Source of the DNA: Shewanella zhangzhouensis
Lineage (GTDB): Bacteria; Pseudomonadota; Gammaproteobacteria; Enterobacterales; Shewanellaceae
Length of the DNA stretch: 64,000 nucleotides
Direction: 5' to 3'
Assembly (NCBI RefSeq): GCF_019457615.1
Contig: NZ_CP080414.1
Span: 4,103,501 to 4,167,500, forward strand
Shown piece after piece: positions 8,367 through 17,275 of the stretch. Made by a program: the position numbers and the translations under genes. The notes beneath the pieces were generated by a model that was not told the origin of the DNA, did no database searches, and saw only the letters and a program-made list of their open reading frames with translations. The stretch's first letter is position 1, and every line of letters starts with the position of its first letter.

Positions 8367-9560
8367 ATGGCATTTAAACCACAGATAAAAATTCCAGCCA
8401 CCTATATGCGTGGCGGAACCTCTAAAGGGGTGTTTTTCCGCCTCGACGATTTGCCCGAGGCGGCCCGGATGCCGGGTGCAGCCCGTGATGCACTGCTGCT
8501 GCGGGTGATTGGCAGCCCCGACCCCTATGGCAAGCACACCGACGGCATGGGCGGCGCCACTTCCAGCACCAGCAAGTGCGTGATCATGAATAAAAGCAGC
8601 GTGCCCGGTCACGATGTGGATTACCTCTATGGGCAGGTATCCATCGACACCGCCTTCGTCGACTGGAGCGGCAACTGCGGCAACCTGTCCACCGCCGCCG
8701 GTGCTTTTGCCATTCATGCGGGCTTGGTTGACGCTTCCCGGGTGCCTGAAAATGGTATCTGCGCAGTGCGGATCTGGCAGGCCAATATCGGCAAAACCAT
8801 TATCGCCCATGTGCCTGTTACTAATGGCGAAGTGCAGGAAACCGGCGATTTCGAGCTGGACGGGGTGACCTTTCCGGCGGCCGAAATCGTGCTGGAGTTT
8901 GTCGACCCTGCTGATGACGGCGAAGACGGCGGCGCCATGTTCCCCACCGGCAATCTGGTGGACGAGTTGGACATACCCACCGAGGTGCATCCAAGCGGCA
9001 AAATCCGCGCGACCCTGATAAATGCCGGTATCCCGACCATTTTTGTCAATGCCGAAGACCTTGGCTATCGCGGCGACGAGCTACAGGAAGCCATCAATGG
9101 CAACCCGGCAGCCCTTGCCATGTTCGAGCAGCTGCGCGCCCACGGTGCCATCCGTATGGGACTTATCAAGACCCTGGATGAAGCCAAAACCCGCCAGCAC
9201 ACCCCCAAGGTGGCTTTTGTGACGAGGCCCATGACCCATGTGGTGTCGAGCGGCAAGACAGTGCAGGCGAATGACATCGACCTCTTGGTACGGGCGCTGT
9301 CCATGGGCAAGCTGCACCACGCCATGATGGGCACGGCAGCGGTGGCCATAGGCACGGCGGCCGCAATTCCCGGCACCCTGGTAAATCTCGCCGCCGGTGG
9401 CGGTGAGCGGCAGGCGGTACGTTTCGGTCACCCATCCGGTACCCTGCGCGTAGGCGCCGAAGCCAAAGAAGCAGGCGGCCAGTGGACTGTCACCAAGGCC
9501 ATCATGAGCCGCTCGGCGCGCATCCTGATGGAAGGTACAGTGCGGGTGCCCCAGGACTGA
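8367..9560 (+). CDS. prpF: 2-methylaconitate cis-trans isomerase PrpF
   Basis: PrpF isomerises the AcnD product so that an aconitase can hydrate it to 2-methylisocitrate. The 397-residue protein has the two-domain diaminopimelate-epimerase-like fold signature, with the N-terminal motif RGGTSKGVFF (the Lys is implicated in catalysis in studied PrpF proteins) and the segment SGNCGNLSTAAGAFA. The ATG at 8367 is chosen because AAAGGA lies 9 nt upstream and the length is normal; an in-frame start at 8310 would add an unconserved leader. Its stop overlaps the next start by one base (TGATG). Confidence 0.95.
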   Translation: MAFKPQIKIPATYMRGGTSKGVFFRLDDLPEAARMPGAARDALLLRVIGSPDPYGKHTDGMGGATSSTSKCVIMNKSSVPGHDVDYLYGQVSIDTAFVDWSGNCGNLSTAAGAFAIHAGLVDASRVPENGICAVRIWQANIGKTIIAHVPVTNGEVQETGDFELDGVTFPAAEIVLEFVDPADDGEDGGAMFPTGNLVDELDIPTEVHPSGKIRATLINAGIPTIFVNAEDLGYRGDELQEAINGNPAALAMFEQLRAHGAIRMGLIKTLDEAKTRQHTPKVAFVTRPMTHVVSSGKTVQANDIDLLVRALSMGKLHHAMMGTAAVAIGTAAAIPGTLVNLAAGGGERQAVRFGHPSGTLRVGAEAKEAGGQWTVTKAIMSRSARILMEGTVRVPQD

Positions 9561-10312
9561 TGTCGCAATTTACGCCAGCAGTACTCATCACAGGTTCCGG
9601 CAGAGGTATAGGCGCGGCGACCGCAAGGCGTCTGGCCCAAATGGGCTGGCGTATTTGCCTTAACTACCGCAGCAACAAAGCCTCTGCCGAGGCACTGGCC
9701 GAAGAGCTTTCGGCCATCACCGAGGTGATCTGTGTCCAGGCCGATGTGGCGGACGAGACGCAGGTGTTGGCGCTCTTTGCCCGTATCGATGAGGCCTTTG
9801 GTGGCCTCACCCATCTGGTGAATAACGCCGGCATCTTGCTTGGGCAGATGCCCCTGCTGCAGATGGATGCCGAACGCATCAATCGGGTGCTCAGCGCCAA
9901 TGTCACCTCGCAGTTTCTCTGTGCCCGTGAGGCGGCAAAGCGGATGTTAACGCTGGATAAAGACGTAAACCGCGCCATCGTCAATGTGTCGTCCGGCGCG
10001 GCGCGCACCGGCAGCCCGAATGAGTATGTGGACTATGCCGCCAGCAAGGGCGCCATCGACACCTTTACCAAGGGGCTGTCCATTGAGCTTGCCCCCGCCG
10101 GTATTCGGGTTAATGGCGTGCGCCCCGGGCTTATCCATACCGACATACATGCCGACGGTGGTGAGCCCGGCAGAGTGGCCCGATTGCAAAGCCGGATCCC
10201 CCTTGGGCGGGGCGGTGAAGCCGAAGAGGTGGCCAATGCCATCGTCTGGCTGCTCAGCAATGACGCCAGCTTTGTCAGCGGCAGCATTATTGATGTCACA
10301 GGAGGCCTGTAG
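9560..10312 (+). CDS. SDR-family NAD(P)-dependent oxidoreductase
   Basis: The 250-residue protein is a classical short-chain dehydrogenase: the cofactor motif TGSGRGIGAA near residue 12, the NNAG motif, the catalytic Ser in VNVSSGAA and the YxxxK pair in YAASK, then a C-terminal VTGG. It resembles the FabG/glucose-dehydrogenase branch; the substrate is not evident. The ATG overlaps the prpF stop codon (TGATG), so it is translated as the sixth gene of the propionate operon, where such an enzyme is not part of the standard pathway. It may act on a branched or hydroxylated acid linked to propionate catabolism (inference). Confidence 0.85.
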   Translation: MSQFTPAVLITGSGRGIGAATARRLAQMGWRICLNYRSNKASAEALAEELSAITEVICVQADVADETQVLALFARIDEAFGGLTHLVNNAGILLGQMPLLQMDAERINRVLSANVTSQFLCAREAAKRMLTLDKDVNRAIVNVSSGAARTGSPNEYVDYAASKGAIDTFTKGLSIELAPAGIRVNGVRPGLIHTDIHADGGEPGRVARLQSRIPLGRGGEAEEVANAIVWLLSNDASFVSGSIIDVTGGL

Positions 10313-10313
10313 C

Positions 10314-10925
10314 TTGTTTGAAGCCTTATCCTTGCTGGCAGTCGCCACAGTGCTGTTGCTTGGATCTCCGGGGCCGGCGCCGCTGACCCTGGCAGCCCTT
10401 GGCGCCGCACAGGGGTTCAGACGCAGCCTGCCGTTTTTGGGCGGATTGATAGCGGGTTTACTGCTTATCATGTTGGCCGCTGCCAGTGGCCTTGCCAGCT
10501 TGCTGCAAAGCTTTCCTGTGCTGGCAAGCACGCTCAAGTGGTTGGGAGCCGCCTATATTCTGTATCTCGCGTTTCGCATTGCCACCTCACCGCAGGTGAC
10601 GGCAAGCAGCGACAACGCCGTGGGCTTCAAAAATGGGCTGCTGTTTAACCTGATGAATCCCAAGGCCTATATGGCACTGCTGTCGCTGCTGAGCCAGTTT
10701 GCCCTGCCCCTTGGCAACCCCCTGGCAAGCTACGCACTGACCATCGCCGTGTGCCTGCTGCTGGCGGTACTGGTAGATGGGCTGTGGCTGGCGCTTGGCA
10801 AGCTTGCGGGCAGCAAGCTGCAATCACCCAGGCAGATAATCTGGCTTAAGCGTTTGATGGCAATGGGGATATTAGTAGCCCTTGTGCTATCTCTTTCACA
10901 GGGCATAGCTGCTACAACGGCTTGA
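10314..10925 (+). CDS. LysE/RhtB-family exporter
   Basis: The 203-residue protein has the LysE-family pattern of about six membrane segments, with the N-terminal SPGPAPLTLAALGAAQG signature and the mid-protein NLMNPKAYMALLSL motif. The start is TTG at 10314, supported by a GGAGG ribosome-binding site 8 nt upstream that lies inside the end of the SDR gene; there is one base between the SDR stop and this start. The family exports amino acids and similar metabolites from the cytoplasm. Its place at the end of the prp operon suggests efflux of a toxic or surplus intermediate, but the substrate is unknown. Confidence 0.85.
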   Translation: MFEALSLLAVATVLLLGSPGPAPLTLAALGAAQGFRRSLPFLGGLIAGLLLIMLAAASGLASLLQSFPVLASTLKWLGAAYILYLAFRIATSPQVTASSDNAVGFKNGLLFNLMNPKAYMALLSLLSQFALPLGNPLASYALTIAVCLLLAVLVDGLWLALGKLAGSKLQSPRQIIWLKRLMAMGILVALVLSLSQGIAATTA

Positions 10926-10997
10926 TTCACCACAATTTGACTTAGCAGCACCATGACGCTTTTTCTTTGCGGGCAAGGCTGACTGCGACCGGTTTTT

Positions 10998-11034
10998 AAG
11001 GCTCCGCTTATTCCCTTCCGGCGGGGCCTTTTTT
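10998..11034 (+). terminator. Intrinsic terminator of the prp operon
   Basis: AAGGCTCCGC and GCGGGGCCTT (one mismatch) form a 10-position stem with a 13-nt loop, followed by a T-rich run. It closes the propionate operon. The rest of 10926-11234 holds the next gene's promoter. Confidence 0.85.
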
Positions 11035-11062
11035 CTTTTTATCGTTTTGTGTTACATGCAAA

Positions 11063-11090
11063 TTGACACACCTTTCCCCGACGCTAAAAT
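11063..11090 (+). promoter_or_regulatory. Strong sigma70 promoter of the GGDEF/EAL sensor
   Basis: TTGACA (11063-11068) and TAAAAT (11085-11090) are 16 nt apart, a near-consensus promoter. The predicted start near 11097 leaves a 5' UTR of about 138 nt that includes a small CCCGG/CCGGG hairpin but no known riboswitch signature I can recognise. Confidence 0.75.
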
Positions 11091-11234
11091 CTAACACTGA
11101 CAACAAATATGAAACACCAGGTTCCATCCTCTGCAAGGATCGCAGTGCATCCATGCCGCCCGGCACAATAAATCCGGGTCGTAAACAGACGCAGCCCACT
11201 GCGCACAGGCCAATACCTTGAAGATTGGAGAAGC

Positions 11235-14200
11235 ATGTTTCGAGCACTCATTTGCGCTCTGTTGAGTTTGATTCTGCTGCTCGGTGCCTTACCGGCCAGT
11301 GCAGATCACGGCAGCTATCACTATCACAACACCCTGGAATTTCAGCATTTCAGCAGCAGTGACGGCCTGAATCAAAACACAATCACCCGCCTCTATACCG
11401 ATAAGGCCGGCATGCTCTGGGCTGGCAGTCAGGACGGGTTGCACTATTTCAATGGCCAGGAATTTGGCGTCTTCTTACCCGATCCCATCAATACCAACAG
11501 CCTGTCGGAAGGCTACATCACTGACATAGTCCAGGATCCGGAAGGCTTCCTGTGGATCAGCACCTACACCCAGGGCCTGAACCGTCTGGATTTGCAAACG
11601 GGCCAGTTCACCCGCTACGGTGAAGTCGATGGTTTGAGTGAGCTCAGGGTCAGCCGTCTGGCCGTCATCGGCGACAGCCTTTGGATAGGCACAGAAAAGG
11701 GCCTATTTGCCATGCAGCGCAAAAGCGGCCAGATTCGCCCCATTCCCCTTGGCAATGCCCTGACACCCCAAATAACCAGCCTGGGCAGTATAGAAGATGA
11801 GTATCTGTTAGTGGGCACCCAGGCCCACGGCACCTATGCCATCAGCAGCAACAACATAGTGAAGCTCAAGCTGCCCTCCACCAGTCCGGTCAATCAAATC
11901 CACAGCATAGGCAATATCGCTTACCTCGCCATTGGCAAAGAGCTTTGGCAGTATGAAATGGATACCCATGGGGCAAAATCACTCTGGCAGAGTGAACCCC
12001 AGGGATTCTTCCATGGCGACATCCGGGACTTTACCCTGGCCTCGGCCGAAGAAATCTGGGCGATAGCCCCGGGTGCCGGGTTGATTGAGCTGGAAAAGAC
12101 CGACCGCTGGCGCGCCCGCTACCACAGAAACAACTCCCGCAGTTTTCGCGACATCAGCGACAACAACCTGATGAGTGTCCTGCTCGACCCCAACGGGGTG
12201 CTCTGGCTCGGCGGCAGCTATTCCGGGCTGGATAAAATCAATATCCGCCGCCAGTACTTCGAGCACCTGTTCGACAACAGCGTGGCATTACCCAAACAAA
12301 TCAATATGGTGCGGGCTATTCATCAAACCCGCGAAGGAGTCATCTGGGTTGGCACCGAAGGCGCTGGCTTAAAAACCCTCAAACCCAACGAAGACAACTA
12401 CCAATACCATACCCATCTCTTTGCCAATGCCCTTAACCTTGCCCCCGAAGCCATTTCGCTGGTGGTGCGTGACATTTTCGAAGACAAAGACGGCTCGCTC
12501 TGGTTTGCCAGTAATTATGGTCTGGGGAATCTGCAGCCTTCCGGCGCCTTCAGGCTGCTCCACCCGCCCGAGCACAAGGGTCAGGGGCGCACCCTGGCCA
12601 TAGACAAACACGACACCCTCTGGTTGGGGTCTGACGAGGGATTGTTTTACATGCCCATTTCGGGCACTGAGCTCAAGCGTTTCCCCCTGGATGAAACGCT
12701 GGCCGACAAGTTGGTGGTGCGCCAGATTCTGGTGCTGGAGTTTATCGACGACTGGCTCTGGATTGGCACCCTGGATGGCCTGATTCGCCTCAACACCAAC
12801 ACCAATGAAACTCAGGTATTTACCCACGACCCAGCCAACAGCAACAGCCTGGGCAACAACCGTGTCCGCGATATCTACGGTGCAGCCAATGGCGATGTCT
12901 GGGTGGGCACCCACGGTGGTATCAGCATATTGCGTCAGGAGGAAAATGGCTGGCACATTCGCCATTTAACCAGCAATGAAGGGGTTCCAAGCGATACCAT
13001 TTATGCCATTTTGGAAGACAAACTGGGGCAGTTCTGGTTTTCCAGCAACGCCGGTATCAGCCGTTTTACCCCAGGTGAAGACAGCATCATTACCTTCAAT
13101 AAATTTGAGGGCCTGCAGGAGCAGGAGTACAACGGCGGAGTGAAATTTGCCGGACAGGATGGCTATTTCTGGTTTGGCGGCATCAATGGCATCACCCGCT
13201 TTGAACCAGAGCACATCCCCAAGAGCCGTCAGGAACCCCCTCTGGCGCTCACCAGCTATAGTCTGGGCGACAAACGCACCCGGATTCTCGACCTGAGCGC
13301 CCCGCCCAACGTTGAGATGAATTTTGAAGACAAGGTCGTCAGCTTTGAAGTCACCTCGCTGGACTTTTCCTATCCGGGCATTGATCAATTTGCCTATTAT
13401 TTACAAGGATTTGACAGCCAATGGCGCAGCGCTCAGGCCCAGGCCCGCATCACCTATACCAACCTGAGTCCGGGGAACTACCTGCTCAGGGTTCGCCATG
13501 GACTGGTCGCCAACCCCCTGGGTTACCAAATTCTTACCGTGCCCCTGACCGTGGTCGCCCCCTGGTATCGCACCCCTCCGGCCTATGTGCTGTACGCCCT
13601 CACACTGGCCGCCATCCTTGGCTGGTTCTGGCGCGAAAGGCGCTTCAAGCGGCGCCAAAGACGCGAGTTTGAAACCAGCATCCGCACCTCGGAAGAGCGA
13701 CTCAAACTGGCGCTGTGGGCCTCGGGTGATGGTATGTGGGACTGGGATATTCCCAGCGGTCAGGTATTCCGCACCCGTATGCATCCCCATACCCAGCAAC
13801 AGCTCAATGGTCCCGTGCTGATAGAACGCATCCATCCGGAAGATAAACCCAGGGTGCTCCATGCCATCGACCAGCATATGGATGGCAGCCGCGCCTTTTA
13901 CGAGGCCGAATACCGCATCGAAGATAAACCTGGCCACTGGATATGGATCATGGACAGGGGCAAGGTGGTAGAGCGGGATAAACATGGCAAGCCGGTGCGT
14001 ATGGTGGGCACCCACAAGGACATCACCAGCCGCAAAAACAGCGAAAACGAACTCAGGCTGTCGGCTCAGGTGCTGGCCAGCATGAACGAAGCCGTGGTCG
14101 TGGGCGGCCTGGATTATCGTATCGCCTCGGTCAACCCGGCCTTTAGCCTGATCACCGGCTTCAACCCCGAACAGGTGCAGGGTAAGCATTTCCTGTTTTT

Positions 14201-15719
14201 AACCCACGACCGCAAACAGCATCAAATTTACGAAACCATAGAACAGCAACTGCTGCGCAACAAACACTGGGCGGGTGAGCTGAAAATCCGCACCCGGGAT
14301 CAACGCTCCATTTTGATTTGGCTCGAAATCAACCAGGTACTCGACAGTAAATCCGAAGCCAGCCACTTTGTGGCCGTGTTTACCGACATCACCGACCGCA
14401 AAAAGGCCGAAGAAGATTTGCGTCTCCTGGCCTCCTACGACCCGCTCACCAACCTGCCCAACCGCACCCTGTTCCAGGACCGGCTCGATCATGCGCTGGC
14501 CCAGGCCCACAGAACCGGCAACATGGTGGCCTTGCTGTTTTTGGATCTCGACCGCTTCAAACACATCAACGACTCCATGGGCCACCACATAGGGGATCTG
14601 CTGCTCAAGGCCGTTGCCCACCGGCTGCAAAACTGTGTGCGTGAAGGCGATACTGTTGCCCGCCTGGGTGGTGATGAGTTCACCATCATCCTCGAGGGCG
14701 TGGCCAAGACCAAGGCCGCCACCGTGATTGCCGAAAAGCTTATTCGCGCCTTCCAAACGCCCTTCGTACTTGAAGATCAGGCCCTGAACATTTCACCCTC
14801 CATAGGGATCAGCCTTTACCCCATGGATGCCAGCGACAGCACCTCGCTGTTGAAATACGCCGATACTGCCATGTATCACGCCAAGTCGCTGGGACGGAAC
14901 AACTTCCAGTTTTACACCCTGAGGCTGAACGAATACGCCATGCGCCATGTGCAGCTGGAGGCCGGTATCAAGCAGGCCATCGTCCGTCAGGAACTCAGCC
15001 TGGTGTTCCAGCCCAAGTTCAGGGTCAACGATGGTGGCATCACAGGCTTTGAGGCGCTGCTGCGCTGGAACAGCAAGGAGCTGGGGCCCATTTCCCCTGC
15101 GGAGTTTATTCCGCTGGCGGAAGAAATCGGCATTATTAATCAGCTGGGGCACTGGGTAGTCAACGAGGCCTGTCGCCATATGGCACATTTTGCTGCCGCA
15201 GGGTTTGATGACCTGCATGTGGCGGTCAACCTGTCGGCGCGCCAGCTCAAGGCTGATATTCTGTCCACCATCGAAGTGGCCTTGGCGGTGGCTGGCCTAC
15301 CGGCAAAATGCCTCGAACTGGAACTGACCGAGTCGATGATCATGAAGAGTCCACAGGAATCTGTGGCCGTATTGCAGCGGCTCAAGGCTCTTGGGGTGTC
15401 ACTGGCGGTGGATGACTTTGGCACCGGCTACTCGAGCCTCGCGTATCTCAAGCGCTTCCCGCTGGATACCCTGAAAATCGATCGGGAGTTTGTGCGCGAC
15501 ATCAGCACCGACCCGGACGACGCCGCCATCACTGGCGCCATTATCGCACTGGCCCACAGTCTGGAATTGAATGTGGTGGCCGAAGGGGTTGAGAACGAAG
15601 CCCAGCTCGAACACCTGCGCAAACACGGCTGCGATCAGGTGCAGGGCTTCCTGCTTGGCAAGCCCATGTCGGCACGGGATGCCATGGCACTGCTGAAAAG
15701 CCGCAGCTTCGAGACCTGA
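11235..15719 (+). CDS. Beta-propeller/Y_Y_Y/PAS/GGDEF/EAL sensor protein
   Basis: This 1494-residue inner-membrane protein should control cyclic di-GMP. In order: signal peptide (1-23); a periplasmic ligand-type beta-propeller made of two-component-regulator propeller repeats (segments such as GMLWAGSQDGLHYF, GFLWISTYTQGLNRL), to about residue 670; a Y_Y_Y domain (about 720-770); one membrane helix (PPAYVLYALTLAAILGWFW, near 780); two PAS/PAC modules (about 810-1060); a GGDEF domain with intact LGGDEF (GGDEF at 1145-1149); and an EAL domain with EALLRW at 1273, TESMIM, DDFGTGYSSL and EGVE. Both catalytic motifs look intact, so it may be bifunctional. The propeller/Y_Y_Y sensor resembles that of hybrid carbohydrate sensors. 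It is monocistronic with its own promoter and terminator. Confidence 0.94.
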   Translation: MFRALICALLSLILLLGALPASADHGSYHYHNTLEFQHFSSSDGLNQNTITRLYTDKAGMLWAGSQDGLHYFNGQEFGVFLPDPINTNSLSEGYITDIVQDPEGFLWISTYTQGLNRLDLQTGQFTRYGEVDGLSELRVSRLAVIGDSLWIGTEKGLFAMQRKSGQIRPIPLGNALTPQITSLGSIEDEYLLVGTQAHGTYAISSNNIVKLKLPSTSPVNQIHSIGNIAYLAIGKELWQYEMDTHGAKSLWQSEPQGFFHGDIRDFTLASAEEIWAIAPGAGLIELEKTDRWRARYHRNNSRSFRDISDNNLMSVLLDPNGVLWLGGSYSGLDKINIRRQYFEHLFDNSVALPKQINMVRAIHQTREGVIWVGTEGAGLKTLKPNEDNYQYHTHLFANALNLAPEAISLVVRDIFEDKDGSLWFASNYGLGNLQPSGAFRLLHPPEHKGQGRTLAIDKHDTLWLGSDEGLFYMPISGTELKRFPLDETLADKLVVRQILVLEFIDDWLWIGTLDGLIRLNTNTNETQVFTHDPANSNSLGNNRVRDIYGAANGDVWVGTHGGISILRQEENGWHIRHLTSNEGVPSDTIYAILEDKLGQFWFSSNAGISRFTPGEDSIITFNKFEGLQEQEYNGGVKFAGQDGYFWFGGINGITRFEPEHIPKSRQEPPLALTSYSLGDKRTRILDLSAPPNVEMNFEDKVVSFEVTSLDFSYPGIDQFAYYLQGFDSQWRSAQAQARITYTNLSPGNYLLRVRHGLVANPLGYQILTVPLTVVAPWYRTPPAYVLYALTLAAILGWFWRERRFKRRQRREFETSIRTSEERLKLALWASGDGMWDWDIPSGQVFRTRMHPHTQQQLNGPVLIERIHPEDKPRVLHAIDQHMDGSRAFYEAEYRIEDKPGHWIWIMDRGKVVERDKHGKPVRMVGTHKDITSRKNSENELRLSAQVLASMNEAVVVGGLDYRIASVNPAFSLITGFNPEQVQGKHFLFLTHDRKQHQIYETIEQQLLRNKHWAGELKIRTRDQRSILIWLEINQVLDSKSEASHFVAVFTDITDRKKAEEDLRLLASYDPLTNLPNRTLFQDRLDHALAQAHRTGNMVALLFLDLDRFKHINDSMGHHIGDLLLKAVAHRLQNCVREGDTVARLGGDEFTIILEGVAKTKAATVIAEKLIRAFQTPFVLEDQALNISPSIGISLYPMDASDSTSLLKYADTAMYHAKSLGRNNFQFYTLRLNEYAMRHVQLEAGIKQAIVRQELSLVFQPKFRVNDGGITGFEALLRWNSKELGPISPAEFIPLAEEIGIINQLGHWVVNEACRHMAHFAAAGFDDLHVAVNLSARQLKADILSTIEVALAVAGLPAKCLELELTESMIMKSPQESVAVLQRLKALGVSLAVDDFGTGYSSLAYLKRFPLDTLKIDREFVRDISTDPDDAAITGAIIALAHSLELNVVAEGVENEAQLEHLRKHGCDQVQGFLLGKPMSARDAMALLKSRSFET

Positions 15720-15763
15720 TACTTGTCCCTCTGGGTTACAGGCATAAGAAAATAACCAACATG

Positions 15764-15790
15764 AAAAAAGGCTCCCAATGGAGCCTTTTT
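15764..15790. terminator. Bidirectional terminator
   Basis: GGCTCC/GGAGCC with a CAAT loop is flanked by A6 and T5. It separates the convergent sensor gene and aminotransferase gene. Confidence 0.9.
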
Positions 15791-15812
15791 GCTGTGGTGA
15801 GTGCCCCAGCTA

Positions 15813-16898
15813 TCAGCTACGGCGCTCGACCTTGCGAACCCAGCCTTCCGGCGCAGGGCGCAGGCCCTTTTGCATCTCGGTGTACACCTTGTAGATGTGG
15901 CCGATGCGCTCACCCACCTTGCCATCGCCCACGGTCACGATACGGCCATCTTCAAAGATGTAAGAGCCAACGGGGGAGACCACAGCGGCAGTACCAAAAC
16001 CACCGGCCTCAACGATCTCACCGGCTTCGATATCGGCAATAAAATCGCTGAGTTTTATCGTCTCCTGACGCACTTCGCAGCCCAGTTCTTTACCCAAAGC
16101 CAAAATCGACTCAGAGGTGATGGAGCGCAAAATGGTATCGGTAAACTCAGGAATAATCAGGGTGCCGTCTTTACGGATATGGAAGTGGTTCATGGCGCCC
16201 ACTTCCTCGATATATTCGTTGGTGGAATCCAGATACAACACCTGGGCAGCGCCATGCTCGGCGGCAGCCTTACCGGCGCGCAAGGATGCGGCATAGTTAC
16301 CGGCGGCCTTGGAGGCGCCTGTACCACCGGACACAGCGCGGTGGAACTGGGTGGTGATCAGCAAACGAATGGCATTGAGGTTTTTGCCATAGTAGGCACC
16401 GCTTGGGCTCAGCACCACACAGAAGGTGTACTGGTTTGCCGGGCTCACCGACAGGCGGTCTTCAGTGGCAAATACAAAGGGGCGGATATAAAGACAGGCA
16501 CCTTCCTGACGGGGGAACCACAGGCGGTCCACATCAATCAGGGCGTTGATGGCCTCAAGCTGCACGGCTTCCGGAATGTTTGGGATACAGACAATGTCGG
16601 CCGAGCGATTGAGGCGCTGGGCATTTTTGTCCAAACGGAAGGTGTAAATTTCACCGTCGTCATGCATAAAGGCTTTGGCGCCTTCAAAGATAGACTGGCC
16701 ATAATGCAGCGCCATGGCGCCTGGCATCATTTCAAAGGGGCCGTAGGGCAAAATACGGGCGTTCTGCCACTGGCCATCCTTGTAGTCCATCATAAACATA
16801 TGGTCGGTTCTAAGCTTGCCGAATCCAACGTCTCCCTGAGGTTCAAAGGGCTCAGTGCGGCGCTCTGATGCGGGTTTTAAATTGTACTTTATATCCAT
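15813..16898 (-). CDS. ilvE: Branched-chain amino acid aminotransferase
   Basis: The 361-residue PLP enzyme transfers amino groups between glutamate and the 2-oxo acids of leucine, isoleucine and valine. It belongs to the longer BCAT subgroup shared with eukaryotes rather than the 309-residue E. coli IlvE type: it has GGTGASKAAGNYAASL (holding the PLP lysine), the family segment NEYIEEVGAMNHF and GQSIFEGAKAF. The ATG at 16898 is preceded by AAGGTGG at a 6-nt distance; the frame is open further upstream without conservation. It stands alone, divergent from the CoA-transferase gene. Confidence 0.95.
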   Translation of the reverse strand: MDIKYNLKPASERRTEPFEPQGDVGFGKLRTDHMFMMDYKDGQWQNARILPYGPFEMMPGAMALHYGQSIFEGAKAFMHDDGEIYTFRLDKNAQRLNRSADIVCIPNIPEAVQLEAINALIDVDRLWFPRQEGACLYIRPFVFATEDRLSVSPANQYTFCVVLSPSGAYYGKNLNAIRLLITTQFHRAVSGGTGASKAAGNYAASLRAGKAAAEHGAAQVLYLDSTNEYIEEVGAMNHFHIRKDGTLIIPEFTDTILRSITSESILALGKELGCEVRQETIKLSDFIADIEAGEIVEAGGFGTAAVVSPVGSYIFEDGRIVTVGDGKVGERIGHIYKVYTEMQKGLRPAPEGWVRKVERRS

Positions 16899-17275
16899 TG
16901 CATACCACCTTGATGACTGACCTTGCAGACTAGGGAGCAGCAGGGATAAAGTCAATAGCGGCGCTAAGGAAGGCGCGAACAAGTCCTCGCACAGCTCTGG
17001 CTTTGATAGCGACGACAGTTCAAGGCATTCAACTGAAAGCATGCCGAGGCCTGCTGAAGTTGAATAACGCCGAAATGGTGTTGCTATTAAAGCCCCGTAG
17101 GGCGTGGCTTACAGCGGTATCTGCGACGTTACAGTTCTTGCGAAGGACTAGGGCCATTCGCTGCGAACTGTGCCTTGCAGCTATCCACTTTAAGCACACG
17201 CAGAGCAAGCACGGGACTTATTCGCACCTTCCCTAGTTCCAACAATAAGAAGCTGTAAACCGTTAAGGAAACTCC
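16899..17275. other. Intergenic region with a palindromic hairpin element
   Basis: No credible gene lies in these 377 bases between two divergent genes. The one structured segment is 17131-17171: ACAGTTC/GAACTGT arms, then GCGAA/TTCGC inside, with a 12-nt loop. A small GCCC/GGGC hairpin is at 17092-17103. It may be a dispersed palindromic repeat or a UTR structure; promoters for both neighbours must also lie here but no consensus is clear. Confidence 0.45.

Noticed and set aside
11097..11234. Cyclic di-GMP riboswitch in the leader of the GGDEF/EAL gene
   Set aside because: A small CCCGG/CCGGG hairpin is there, but the conserved GEMM loop sequences are not visible.
15801..16868. 355-codon open frame antisense to the branched-chain aminotransferase
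   Set aside because: Shadow of a well-defined enzyme gene.
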